Source: Mesorhizobium sp. SARCC-RB16n
Lineage (GTDB): Bacteria > Pseudomonadota > Alphaproteobacteria > Rhizobiales > Rhizobiaceae
Direction: 5' to 3'
Assembly: GCF_008520305.1 (NCBI RefSeq)
Contig: NZ_ML703253.1
Location: 1 to 64,000, forward strand
DNA length: 64,000 nucleotides
Of the stretch, positions 34,890 to 43,118 are shown one piece after another. The translations under genes and the position numbers were made by a program. How positions within the stretch are numbered: the first letter of the stretch is position 1; every line of letters begins with the position of its first letter. The notes below the pieces were generated by a model. That model worked only from the letters and a program-made list of their open reading frames with translations, was not told the origin of the DNA and did not search any database.

Positions 34890-35590
34890 TCGATGTCCAT
34901 CCGCCGGCCGACCCGCCGCGCAAGCACTTCCGAGGCGACCAGTGCCGCCATCGAGATGACGATGGAAATCAGCGTCAGCCGCAGCGCCCCTTCATCGCCG
35001 CCCGGCACCTGGGTAAAGGTGTAGATCGCCGACGGCAGCGTCTGCGTCTCGCCAGGAATGTTGGAGACAAAAGTGATCGTCGCGCCGAATTCGCCCATCG
35101 CCTTGGCGAAGGACAGGATGGCGCCGGCGATCAGCCCGGGCAGGATCAGCGGCAGCGTGATGGTGCTGAACACCCACGCCGGGTTGGCGCCGAGCGTTCC
35201 CGCGGCCGCCTCCATCTTGCGGTCCACCGCCTCGATCGACAGCCGGATCGCCCGCACCATCAGGGGGAAGCCCATGACGCCGCAGGCAAGGGAGGCACCC
35301 GTCCAGCGGAACGAGAAGACGATGCCAAAATGCTCGGCCAAAAAGGCACCTGCCGGGCCACGCTTGCCGAACGTCAAAAGCAAGAGATAACCGGTCACCA
35401 CTGGCGGTAGGACCAGCGGCAGATGCACCAGCCCGTTGAGCAGCGTCTTGCCCCAGAATTGGCCACGGGCAAGCAGCAGCGCGATCGCTACGCCGGGCGG
35501 CAGGCTGGCGAGCATCGCAACCGTCGCCACCTTGATGGACAGCCGGACCGCATTCCATTCGTCGGGAGTGAGGTCCAGCAGCCAGTTCAT
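34886..35590 (-). CDS. modB: Molybdate ABC transporter permease
   Basis: 234 residues, five to six membrane helices and the permease EAA loop (AAAGTLGANPAWVFSTITLPLILPGLIAGAILSFAKAMGEFGATITF), typical of ModB. Lies between modA (25-nt gap) and modC (4-nt overlap). Confidence 0.96.
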   Translation of the reverse strand: MNWLLDLTPDEWNAVRLSIKVATVAMLASLPPGVAIALLLARGQFWGKTLLNGLVHLPLVLPPVVTGYLLLLTFGKRGPAGAFLAEHFGIVFSFRWTGASLACGVMGFPLMVRAIRLSIEAVDRKMEAAAGTLGANPAWVFSTITLPLILPGLIAGAILSFAKAMGEFGATITFVSNIPGETQTLPSAIYTFTQVPGGDEGALRLTLISIVISMAALVASEVLARRVGRRMDIE

Positions 35591-35615
35591 AGTGCGGTAT
35601 CGGGGCCTTTCGAAC

Positions 35616-36410
35616 TCAGTTGCTCGGCGTGAGCACGGTAAAACCCTGTTCCCTAAAGAGCGCGCCGGCCTTGGCGGATTGCAGGCACTTCAGGAAAGCC
35701 GGCGTATTCTTGTCCTTCGAATCGGCGGTCTGGGCAACCGGATAGATGATCGGCGGATGCGAATCCTCCGGGAAGGTGCCGACCACCTTGACGCCCTTTT
35801 CGGCGTGCGCGTCGGTGGCATAGACGATACCGAGGGCCGCCTCGCCCGTCGAAACCAGCTTGAGCGCCGCACGGACATTCTCGGCCTGCGCCACCTTGCC
35901 CTCGACCGAGGACCAGACGCCGAGCGATTCAAGCGCCGCCTTGCCGTATTTGCCGGCCGGCACCGCCTTGAAGTCGCCCATGGCGAGCTTGCCGTCGCCG
36001 ACCAGCTTGGCAAGGTCGAAGCCCTTCTCGATCTTGGCTTCAACCGTCGAATCCTTCGGCGCCACCAGCACGATCTCGTTGCCGAGCAACTTCACTTCAG
36101 TATCCGGCTTGGTCAGCTTCTTGTCGAAGAGATATTTCATCCAGTCGAGATCGGCGGAGATGAAGACGTCGGCCGGTGCCCCGCCCTCGATCTGCTTGGC
36201 CAATGCCGAACTCGCGGCATAGGAAACGGTCGCGGCCTCGCCGACATCGGCTTCGCAGGCCTTGTTCACCGCGTCGAGCGCATCCTTGAGGCTTGCCGCC
36301 GCGAACACCACGACTTTATCTTCCGCGTGCGCTGCCGGCGTTGCGGCCATCAACGCCGCCGCAAGACCGCCAATGGCGATCGCCCTCAACCCGAAACCTT
36401 TGCGCGTCAT
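35616..36410 (-). CDS. modA: Molybdate-binding periplasmic protein
   Basis: 264 residues from ATG 36410, with CCAGGAGAG upstream. Signal peptide (LRAIAIGGLAAALMAATPAAHAED), then VVVFAAASLKDALDAVNKACE and ALAKQIEGGAPADVFISADLDWM, the oxyanion-binding loops of ModA, and GIVYATDA. Delivers molybdate to ModBC. First gene of the operon, just downstream of a ModE-type operator. Confidence 0.95.
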   Translation of the reverse strand: MTRKGFGLRAIAIGGLAAALMAATPAAHAEDKVVVFAAASLKDALDAVNKACEADVGEAATVSYAASSALAKQIEGGAPADVFISADLDWMKYLFDKKLTKPDTEVKLLGNEIVLVAPKDSTVEAKIEKGFDLAKLVGDGKLAMGDFKAVPAGKYGKAALESLGVWSSVEGKVAQAENVRAALKLVSTGEAALGIVYATDAHAEKGVKVVGTFPEDSHPPIIYPVAQTADSKDKNTPAFLKCLQSAKAGALFREQGFTVLTPSN

Positions 36411-36463
36411 CGAAAACTCTCCTGGGGTTCCAAAATCCGATCGGCTCGAAGCCTGCAGACCGA

Positions 36464-36481
36464 TATATCCGCATGGATATA
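36464..36481. promoter_or_regulatory. ModE-type palindrome between modA and mop
   Basis: TATATCC-GCAT-GGATATA, a perfect 7-bp dyad with AT-rich ends resembling the known ModE box (TATAT half sites). It lies 54 bp upstream of modA and 96 bp upstream of mop, so one bound repressor could control both directions. Confidence 0.75.
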
Positions 36482-36576
36482 ACAAGGGAAGGCCTGGCCC
36501 GCTGAAACTCCATCTGGTCTTGTGAGTGGCGCTGCGTGATTGTTCTGATAAGACGACCGCTGCGAAAGGAACTCCA

Positions 36577-36786
36577 ATGAAGATCAGCGCCCGCAACGTC
36601 CTCAAGGGAACGATCACCGAAATCATCAAGGGGGCTACCACCTCGCATGTCAGGATCGACATCGGCAGCGGCGCCATCGTCACCGCCTCGATCACCAACG
36701 AAGCCGTCGCCGACCTCAAGCTCGAAAAGGGCAAGCAGGCCTATGCCGTGGTCAAGGCTTCCGACGTGATGGTCGGCGTCGACTGA
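36577..36786 (+). CDS. mop: Mop molybdate-binding protein (molbindin)
   Basis: 69 residues starting MKISARNVLKGTITEIIKG with SHVRIDIGSGAIVTASITNEAV and a C-terminal AYAVVKASDVMVGVD, the whole length being a single Mop domain. Molbindins oligomerise and store molybdate in the cytoplasm. AAAGGA lies 6 nt upstream of the ATG. Divergent from modA across the ModE-type palindrome, so storage and uptake are probably controlled together. Confidence 0.92.
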   Translation: MKISARNVLKGTITEIIKGATTSHVRIDIGSGAIVTASITNEAVADLKLEKGKQAYAVVKASDVMVGVD

Positions 36787-36797
36787 AAAGCCGCGGC

Positions 36798-37592
36798 TCA
36801 GACGGCGATAGGCGCCTTGATCGACGCATCGGCGACGTAGTTCTCCAGCCGGAAATCCTCGAAGCGGAAGGCGAACAGGTCCTTCACCTCCGGATTGATC
36901 CACATCGTCGGCAACGCCCTCGGCGTGCGTTGCAACTGTTCGCGCGCCTGCTCGAAATGGTTGGAGTAGAGATGCGCGTCGCCGAGCGTGTGGACGAAAT
37001 CGCCCGGCTTCAGCCCGGTCACCTGCGCCACCATCAGCGTCAGCAGCGCGTAGGACGCGATATTGAATGGCACGCCGAGGAAGATGTCGGCGGAGCGCTG
37101 GTAGAGCTGGCAGGAAAGCCGGCCCTCGGACACGTAGAACTGGAACAGGCAGTGGCAAGGCGGCAGCGCCATGGCTTCCACCTCGGCGGGATTCCAGGCA
37201 GAGACGATCAGTCGCCGCGATTGAGGATTGCGGCGGATCTCCTTGAGAAGATTCGCGATCTGGTCGATCGAGCCGCCGTGGCCATCCGGCCAGGAGCGCC
37301 ACTGCTTGCCATAGACCGGGCCGAGGTCGCCGTTCTCGTCGGCCCATTCGTCCCAGATCGAAACGCCGTGGTCGGTCAGGTACTTGATGTTGGTGTCGCC
37401 GGCCAGGAACCACAGGAGTTCATGGATGATCGACTTCAGGTGGAGCTTCTTGGTGGTGGTGACCGGAAAGCCGCGCGCCAGATCGAAGCGCATCTGGTAG
37501 CCGAAGACGGAGCGCGTGCCGGTGCCGGTGCGGTCACCGCGATCGGCGCCGTTTTCCAGCACATGCTGCAAGAGGTCGAGATACTGGCGCAT
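36798..37592 (-). CDS. thyA: Thymidylate synthase
   Basis: Converts dUMP to dTMP using methylene-tetrahydrofolate. 264 residues: [19 protein letters not shown], catalytic Cys in [31 protein letters not shown] and a C-terminal KAPIAV. Normal length. Convergent with mop, 11 nt apart. Confidence 0.97.
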   Translation of the reverse strand: MRQYLDLLQHVLENGADRGDRTGTGTRSVFGYQMRFDLARGFPVTTTKKLHLKSIIHELLWFLAGDTNIKYLTDHGVSIWDEWADENGDLGPVYGKQWRSWPDGHGGSIDQIANLLKEIRRNPQSRRLIVSAWNPAEVEAMALPPCHCLFQFYVSEGRLSCQLYQRSADIFLGVPFNIASYALLTLMVAQVTGLKPGDFVHTLGDAHLYSNHFEQAREQLQRTPRALPTMWINPEVKDLFAFRFEDFRLENYVADASIKAPIAV

Positions 37593-37769
37593 CGGTTCCG
37601 GGCTCGATTCGAGACTTCACGGATCATAGCGCATGTAGGCGCCGACGCCACGCCTGTCTGAAGTCTTCCCACCCAGACAGGGAATATACCTCTGTCAGAA
37701 TTCGCGCTGGCGAACCGGAAGCGCGGAAAATCGCCTGCCGGCCGCCAGAATGCAGTGAGAAAAAAGGTG

Positions 37770-38081
37770 TTAGAGCGAACCGAGTTTGCCCAGGTCCTTG
37801 GCCACCAGATAGTAGAAGGTCACGCGGTTCTTGGTGTTGTCGGCGTGCATCGCCTTGCAGGTTTTCTCGATCGCCGCGTCGGCCTTCGCCCCGTCGCTGA
37901 CGCCGAGTTTCTTGGCCACCCAGCTCTCCTTGACCCGCGCCAATTCCTTCGGATCCGTACAGGACACCAGCGAGGAGTCGCGGTTCCTCAGTGCAATGCC
38001 CAGATGCTTGACGATCTTTTCGACCGCATCGGCGTTTGCCGCGGCGTCATATTTCTTCACATCCGCAAGATAGTCGGCCAT
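37770..38081 (-). CDS. DUF2853 family protein
   Basis: 103-residue helical protein starting MADYLADVKKYDAAANADAV, with YLVAKDLGKLGSL at the end, matching the DUF2853 type (PF11015). The ATG at 38081 is preferred over an upstream in-frame start at 38141. No function known. Divergent from ssrA. Confidence 0.75.
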   Translation of the reverse strand: MADYLADVKKYDAAANADAVEKIVKHLGIALRNRDSSLVSCTDPKELARVKESWVAKKLGVSDGAKADAAIEKTCKAMHADNTKNRVTFYYLVAKDLGKLGSL

Positions 38082-38249
38082 CAGAATTCCCCTCGTCGGC
38101 GCCACGGATCCGATCGATGAGGGCTGTGGCGCGCTTCGCAACTTGTGCGCTAGGTCGGTAACTCCTCACCGCTCGCAAAGCTTCGGTTGAGACCGCGCCC
38201 AAGTCAACCCTTGGCGTCGCAATTTGACACAGGGACAAAGCACCATTGC

Positions 38250-38612
38250 GGCCTTTCATTTCCGCCAAACGCCCCTTATATTCGTTTTGTCGGCTTGACC
38301 GACTATGGCGATAAATGGGCGATGAAATAAGCCGTTCGGACCCGGGGGCGGTACCCGGCGCCTCCACCAAAAGCCGCTGTTGACGACAGAGCGGTTTTTG
38401 CTGGGGGCGAAATAGGATCGACGAAGGTGTAAAGATCGTACTTTTGCCCGGCATTGTACCACCGTCATCGGGCTAAACTTATAGTTGCCAACGACAACTA
38501 TGCGGAAGCACGTCTCGCTGCTTAATGCAGTGCGATAGCTTCAAATCAAGCCCTAGGGGTTCGCACTTCTAGGCGGGGTTCGGAGGTACCTGGCAACAGA
38601 AACCTCCACTTC
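38250..38612 (+). ncRNA. ssrA: Two-piece (permuted) alphaproteobacterial tmRNA
   Basis: Gene order acceptor piece, spacer, coding piece. The acceptor piece ends CGCCTCCACCA at 38369, with a T-arm CCGGG-GGCGGTA-CCCGG. A ~33-nt spacer follows. The coding piece begins GGGGGCGAAATAGG at 38403; its GGGGGCG pairs with CGCCTCC (one G-U). The tag frame 38487-38525 reads ANDNYAEARLAA then TAA. A hairpin GGAGGT...ACCTCC (38582-38607) marks the 3' end. Outer ends are approximate. It rescues stalled ribosomes and marks products for ClpXP; its adaptor gene sspB is 3.5 kb downstream. A TTGACA at 38224 may be the -35. Confidence 0.95.
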
Positions 38613-38720
38613 TCCTCCTCTCTTCATTTGCGTCACGCCAACGGCTCCCGCCGTCAGACTTCGCACGGCCCATAAGCCGCGAAGCCGCTACGTCGCATGC
38701 CTCTTTCCCCATGGACAAAA

Positions 38721-39244
38721 ATGCAAAACGATTCCGATCGATTCTTCGTGCTGACGGGCGGCCCCGGCTCCGGCAAGACCACCTTGATCGAAGCCTTGCG
38801 GCAGGCCGGCTTTGCGACATCCGTCGAGGCCGGACGCAGTATCATCCGCGACCAATCCGCCATTGGCGGAACCGCCCTGCCCTGGAGCGATCGCGCATTG
38901 TTCGCCGAACTGATGCTGTCTTGGGAGATGCGCTCGTATCGCGGCCCGCGAGCTGGCCGCACCGGTCTTCTTTGATCGCGGCGTGCCGGACACGATCGGC
39001 TATCTCAGGCTCTGCGGACTGCCGGTGCCGAGTCACCTCACCAGTGCGGCCACGGCCGGAAATCTTCACCCAGGACGAAGAACGCAAGCAAACGCTCGAC
39101 GAGGCCGAGCGCACTTGCCAATCGGTGGCCGGCGTCTATGCCGAACTCGGCTACGAATTGGTGACCTTGCCGCTCGCGCCAGTCGAGGAGCGCGTGCGCT
39201 TCCTCCTCGACGCTGCTGGATTGCCACTGATATCGCGGACATAA
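38721..39244 (+). pseudogene. Broken AAA-type ATPase (NAD-metabolism-like kinase fold)
   Basis: Starts MQNDSDRFFVLTGGPGSGKTTLIEALRQ with an intact Walker A, then continues in three frames. Frame 1 runs to ELMLSWEMRSYR (~38943). The next frame gives AARELAAPVFFDRGVPDTIGYLRLCGLPVPSHLTSA. After a gap of perhaps a dozen codons, the third frame carries RPEIFTQDEERKQTLDEAERTCQSVAGVYAELGYELVTLPLAPVEERVRFLLDAAGLP. I recognise the AAA_28-type ATPase family. At least two frameshifts plus an internal deletion make it a pseudogene unless the sequence has errors. Confidence 0.8.
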
Positions 39245-39344
39245 AGAGGCTGGACCTGTCCGACCTTTCATGTGCGTTTATGTGCGTTTTTGGAACCGGG
39301 CGACGCTTGTTGTAGATTGAAACGACATCTTGGAGATTGGAAAC

Positions 39345-39782
39345 ATGGCGCTCAAGCGGATGGATAATGTGGGAATCGTCGTCGAAGACCTCGGAGAGGC
39401 GATCGATTTCTTTCGCGAACTCGGTCTCGAGTTCGAAGGGCGGGCCACGATCGAGGGAGAATGGGCCGGACGTGTCACCGGGCTGGGCGATCAGCATGTC
39501 GAAATCGCCATGATGCGCACACCGGACGGCCATAGCCGGCTGGAGCTCTCCCGCTTCCTCACGCCGCCTGTCGTCGCGGATCACCGGAACGCTCCGGTCA
39601 ACGCCCTGGGCTACCTCCGCGTCATGTTCACCGTGGACGACATCGACCATACGCTTGAAAGGCTCCGCACGCGCGGCGCGCACCTTGTGGGCGAAGTGGT
39701 CGAGTACAAGGACGTGTATCGGCTCTGCTATATCCGTGGGCCTGAAGGGCTTCTCATTGGACTCGCCCAGGAACTCAGCTGA
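39345..39782 (+). CDS. VOC/glyoxalase-family protein
   Basis: 145 residues, one vicinal-oxygen-chelate module pair: KRMDNVGIVVEDLGEAIDFFRELGLEFEGRATI, then HVEIAMMRTPDGHSRLELSRF and a second half LGYLRVMFTVDDIDHTLERLRTRG ending RLCYIRGPEGLLIGLAQEL. Potential metal ligands fall at His/Glu in these strands, but the first strand lacks the usual metal His (NVGIVV), so activity is uncertain. Start ATG 39345 with TTGGAG upstream. Confidence 0.85.
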   Translation: MALKRMDNVGIVVEDLGEAIDFFRELGLEFEGRATIEGEWAGRVTGLGDQHVEIAMMRTPDGHSRLELSRFLTPPVVADHRNAPVNALGYLRVMFTVDDIDHTLERLRTRGAHLVGEVVEYKDVYRLCYIRGPEGLLIGLAQELS

Positions 39783-39881
39783 GCGCCGTCAGCAGCCAGA
39801 TAGGAGTCGGGACTCGGGAGCAAACGCCGGCTTTGCGCCGGGATAAACGACTGCAGCTTGCGTCCGCGATGCCTCCGGCAC

Positions 39882-39910
39882 AAAAAGGCCGGGATCGACC
39901 CGGCCTTTCC
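39882..39910. terminator. Bidirectional rho-independent terminator
   Basis: AAAAA-GGCCGGG-ATCGA-CCCGGCC-TTT, a perfect 7-bp stem (39887-39905), between the VOC gene (+) and the Bcr/CflA gene (-). Confidence 0.8.
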
Positions 39911-39928
39911 TGGTTCATTGAAGATTTC

Positions 39929-41134
39929 CTATTCCGCCGGCGCTTCGGCGGCTTCCCGCGAGCGGCCAAGCGTGACCTTCGCCAGCGCGAACGAGATCAC
40001 CGCGCAGAGCGTGATGCCGGCGACCATCGGCAACGGCGTGCCGTCGAAAAACACGCCGGCAACGCCCATGGCGAGTGCGCCGATGGCAAAGTGCAGCGTG
40101 CCCATCAGCGCCGACGCAGTGCCGGCGATCTCGCCATGCTCTTCCATGGCCAGCACCGACGTGGTCGGGATAACCAGGCCGAGGAAGCCGTAGCCGACGA
40201 ACAGCAGTGCCGCCATCACGTCGAGCCGATCGACCCCCGTCGCCATGATGGCGAACAGCACAACCATCGTCGTGGCATAGCCGGTCACTGCCACCCACAC
40301 CACGCGCTTCAGCCCGAACCGTTCGGAAAGCAGGCCGGTCAGTTGCGACATGCCGATGAAGGCCACCGCATTGATCGAGAAGAACACGCTGTAGACCGAA
40401 GGCGACAGCCCGTAGTGGTCGATCAGGATGAAGGACGAGCTCGACAGATAGACGAAGAAGCTCGCAATGCCGAAGCCGGCGATCGCCACCAGGCCAAGGA
40501 AATTACGGTCGCCCATCAGGAAGCGATAGCCGGCAAGCGCGGTGCCGAAGGAGGAACCGACACGTTCTTCCGCCGGCCGCGTCTCCTTGAGCGAAGTGGC
40601 GAGCAGAATGGTGGCGAGCACCGCCGCGCCGGTCACCGTCCAGAACACGGCACGCCAGCCGAAATTCTCGATGATCTGGCTGCCGGTCAGCGGCGCCAGG
40701 ATCGGCGACACCGAAAACACCAGCATCAGCAGCGACATCAGCTTGGCCGCTTCATTGCCGGTGTGCAGATCGCGCACGATTGCGCGCGGAATGGCCATGC
40801 CGGCGCTGGCGCCAAGCCCCTGCAGGAAGCGGAAGGCGATCAACCATTCGATGGTCGGCGCCATTGCAGAACCGATGCCGCCGGCCATGAACAGCGCCAG
40901 GCCGCCATAGAGCGGCAGCTTGCGGCCGACCATGTCGGAGATCGGCCCGACGACGATCTGGCCGAAGCCCATCGACAGGAAGAAGATCAAAAGGCTCATC
41001 TGCACGGCGGCGGTGCCGGCTTGCAGATCCGCGCCGATGGACGGCAGCGCGGGCAGATACATGTCGATGGCGAACGGGCCGATGGCGGACAACAGGCCGA
41101 GCACGACCGCAATGCGGAGGAATTTGGGACTCAT
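39929..41134 (-). CDS. Bcr/CflA-type multidrug MFS exporter
   Basis: 401 residues, twelve predicted helices. Features: SAIGPFAIDMYLPALPSIGADL, FLSMGFGQIVVGPISDMVGRKLPLYGGLALF (MFS motif A between helices 2 and 3) and FRFLQGLGASAGMAIPRAIVRDL (motif C region of Bcr). Probable drug/H+ antiporter of the inner membrane. Divergent from a TetR gene with operator-like dyads between, so induction by a ligand of that regulator is likely. Confidence 0.9.
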   Translation of the reverse strand: MSPKFLRIAVVLGLLSAIGPFAIDMYLPALPSIGADLQAGTAAVQMSLLIFFLSMGFGQIVVGPISDMVGRKLPLYGGLALFMAGGIGSAMAPTIEWLIAFRFLQGLGASAGMAIPRAIVRDLHTGNEAAKLMSLLMLVFSVSPILAPLTGSQIIENFGWRAVFWTVTGAAVLATILLATSLKETRPAEERVGSSFGTALAGYRFLMGDRNFLGLVAIAGFGIASFFVYLSSSSFILIDHYGLSPSVYSVFFSINAVAFIGMSQLTGLLSERFGLKRVVWVAVTGYATTMVVLFAIMATGVDRLDVMAALLFVGYGFLGLVIPTTSVLAMEEHGEIAGTASALMGTLHFAIGALAMGVAGVFFDGTPLPMVAGITLCAVISFALAKVTLGRSREAAEAPAE

Positions 41135-41258
41135 GATATTGGCTTCTTTCGAATCTGGTTGGCGCCGCCAGGCGACGTCTGACCCTAGGACGTTCCATCC
41201 CGCGGGGTTCCTACTCCGGGAGCGAACTTTCCCTCTGGAGTGAAATCCCCTTATATCT

Positions 41259-41295
41259 TGTCCACAAATTTAGACACCCTTGTCCAAATGGTCAA
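41259..41295. promoter_or_regulatory. Two operator-like dyads between bcr-type and tetR genes
   Basis: Site 1: TGTC-N10-GACA (41259-41276). Site 2: TTGTCCA-AA-TGGTCAA with one mismatch (41280-41295), overlapping the putative tetR -35 TTGTCC. Both share the TTGTCCA half site as direct repeats about 21 bp apart. Confidence 0.55.
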
Positions 41296-41308
41296 TCGCC
41301 TCTATATA
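41280..41308 (+). promoter_or_regulatory. Putative tetR promoter, near-leaderless
   Basis: TTGTCC (41280-41285) and TATATA (41303-41308) with a 17-nt spacer. The expected start point falls at about 41315, next to the ATG at 41316. Confidence 0.45.
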
Positions 41309-41315
41309 GATTTTG

Positions 41316-42005
41316 ATGAGACCGGGCGTTTCTCCTGACACTTTCCCGCCACGCGGCCATGAGGCCAAGCGCCTGTCGATCGTCGACGCCGCTGCCGGCG
41401 TGTTCTGCCGAGAAGGTTTCGCTGGCGCCAATATCGACTTGATCGCTGCCGAGGCAGGCGTGTCTCGCCAGACCGTCTACAACCACCATCGCGACAAGGA
41501 AAAACTGTTCATCGCCGTCGTGCGCGACCTGACCGAGCGCTGCAACGCCGGCATTTTCGCCACCATTGCCACCTTCCCCGATCAACCCGGGGATCTCGAA
41601 GCAGACCTGATCGGTTTTGCCGTGCGCCTAAATCAGAACTGCATCTGCAACCGCGACGGAAAATTCCTGCGCAAGCTGATCCAGACCGAGGGCGAGCGCT
41701 ATCCCGAACTCTTCGCCGAGTGGCGCGAACAGGGCCCGGGCCGAACATGGCCGGCAATCGCCGCCCGCTTCGCCCGCCTGGCCTATGGCGGCCACCTCAC
41801 GATCGACGATCCCGACGTGGCGGCACGCCAGTTCCTCGGCCTCGTCAATGCCGAATTGCAGACCACCTTCATGCTTGGCGGCACGCCGTGTGAGGACGAG
41901 GTGGTGCAATCGGCGACGAACGGCGTGCGCACCTTCCTGCGCGCTTTCGGCAAGCACCCTTCCCCGGCCGGGGTGAAAAAACACACTGCGCTGGCTAACG
42001 CATAA
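41316..42005 (+). CDS. TetR/AcrR-family regulator
   Basis: 229 residues. N-terminal HTH: AKRLSIVDAAAGVFCREGFAGANIDLIAAEAGVSRQTVYNHHRDKEKLF (about 18-65); C-terminal ligand domain of the AefR-like type (YPELFAEWREQGPGRTWPAIAARFARLAYGG). Adjacent, divergent MFS exporter is the likely target. ATG 41316 follows a TTG at 41313; no SD. Confidence 0.9.
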   Translation: MRPGVSPDTFPPRGHEAKRLSIVDAAAGVFCREGFAGANIDLIAAEAGVSRQTVYNHHRDKEKLFIAVVRDLTERCNAGIFATIATFPDQPGDLEADLIGFAVRLNQNCICNRDGKFLRKLIQTEGERYPELFAEWREQGPGRTWPAIAARFARLAYGGHLTIDDPDVAARQFLGLVNAELQTTFMLGGTPCEDEVVQSATNGVRTFLRAFGKHPSPAGVKKHTALANA

Positions 42006-42149
42006 CATTTGGCGTTGCGGCGAAGCCTCCTTGCCGATCAAATCGTTGGCAATAGTCTTCGCTTCGGCGCCGCAGCGATCTATATCAGGTTTACGCCGCC
42101 CTCAAGCTTGATTACATATGCGGACGATTCAACGGAACCCGACCACCTC

Positions 42150-42686
42150 ATGGCCGACGACCACATCCGCTACGACATTCTGGCCCAGGAGGCGTTGCGC
42201 GGCGTCATGCGCAAGGTCCTGGCCGAGGTCGCGCGCACCGGCCTCCCCGGCAACCATCATTTCTTCATCACGTTCCTGACCGGCGCGCCGGGCGTGCGCG
42301 TGTCGTCGCGCCTGCGCGAGCGCTATCCCGAGCAGATGACCATCGTCATCCAGTTCCAGTATTGGGACCTGAAGGTGACGGACACCGGCTTCGAGGTCGG
42401 CCTCTCGTTCTCCGACGTGCCGGAGAAACTCGAGATCCCGTTCTCGGCCGTGCGCGGCTTCTACGATCCCTCGGTCAATTTCGAACTCGAATTCGATGTC
42501 AAGACCGATGCGCAGCCCGACGAGGAACCGGCAGCACCGGCGCCCGAACCGCTGACCATCGTCGCCGAGAAGAAGCCGAAGGCCGAGAAGAAGGCCGCCG
42601 CCGAAGCCGAGAAGAAGCCCGCCGCCGCGGATGCCGGCGCCAAGGGCGCCGAAGTGGTCTCGCTCGACGCCTTCCGCAAGAAATAG
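42150..42686 (+). CDS. sspB: SspB-alpha ClpXP adaptor
   Basis: 178 residues. Folded substrate-binding domain starts MADDHIRYDILAQEALRGVMRKVL, with HHFFITFLTGAPGVRVSSRLRERYPEQMTIVIQFQYWDL, then an Ala/Lys/Glu-rich flexible linker and a C-terminal ClpX-binding tail (EVVSLDAFRKK). It tethers ssrA-tagged proteins to ClpXP. The longer frame upstream to 42009 is not needed. First of three closely packed genes. Confidence 0.92.
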   Translation: MADDHIRYDILAQEALRGVMRKVLAEVARTGLPGNHHFFITFLTGAPGVRVSSRLRERYPEQMTIVIQFQYWDLKVTDTGFEVGLSFSDVPEKLEIPFSAVRGFYDPSVNFELEFDVKTDAQPDEEPAAPAPEPLTIVAEKKPKAEKKAAAEAEKKPAAADAGAKGAEVVSLDAFRKK

Positions 42687-42696
42687 GCTCCGGTCC

Positions 42697-42894
42697 GTGG
42701 CCGACATCGTCAATCTCCGCCAGGCTCGCAAGCAGAAGGCGCGGGACGACAAGGAACAAGCTGCCAGCCAGAATCGCGCCTTGCACGGTCGCACCAAGGC
42801 CGAAAAGGAACGCGACCGCCTGATCGCCGAGAAGAGCGAAAGGTTCGTTGCGGGCCATCACCGCGAAAAGCCCAGCCGACCTAACGACCAATGA
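42697..42894 (+). CDS. DUF4169 family small basic protein
   Basis: 65 residues, GTG start at 42697: VADIVNLRQARKQKAR, then a Lys/Arg/Glu-rich helix (KAEKERDRLIAEKSERF). DUF4169 style. It starts 10 nt after sspB and overlaps the RHH gene by 4 nt. Role unknown. The ORF continues upstream through sspB in another frame, so the GTG is the sensible start. Confidence 0.75.
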   Translation: MADIVNLRQARKQKARDDKEQAASQNRALHGRTKAEKERDRLIAEKSERFVAGHHREKPSRPNDQ

Positions 42895-43118
42895 GCGCCG
42901 TCGAAAAACGCTCGGTGACCATTCGCGGCCATCGCACCAGCTATTCCCTCGAAAAGCCCTTCTATGACGATCTCGTCGCGATGGCGGCGTTGAGAAAACT
43001 GACGCTCGCCGCCCTTGTCGCCGAAATCGACGAGACCCGGCCCCGCGACACCAACCTCTCCTCCGCGCTGAGGCTCTATGTCCTGGAGTGGGCAAAACGC
43101 GGCGCCGGCAACACTTAA
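42891..43118 (+). CDS. Ribbon-helix-helix domain protein
   Basis: 75 residues: KRSVTIRGHRTSYSLEKPFYDDLVAMAALRKLTLAALVAEID, matching the RHH_4 family (PF13467). Probably a DNA-binding or partner-binding dimer. Coupled to DUF4169 (ATGA overlap). Its TAA stop shares the bases TTAA with the ClC stop on the other strand. Confidence 0.82.
   Translation: MSAVEKRSVTIRGHRTSYSLEKPFYDDLVAMAALRKLTLAALVAEIDETRPRDTNLSSALRLYVLEWAKRGAGNT

Noticed and set aside
38370-39300. Genomic island integrated at ssrA
   Set aside because: ssrA is a frequent attachment site, but no integrase, direct repeat of its 3' end or change in gene content was seen. Only one pseudogene lies beside it.
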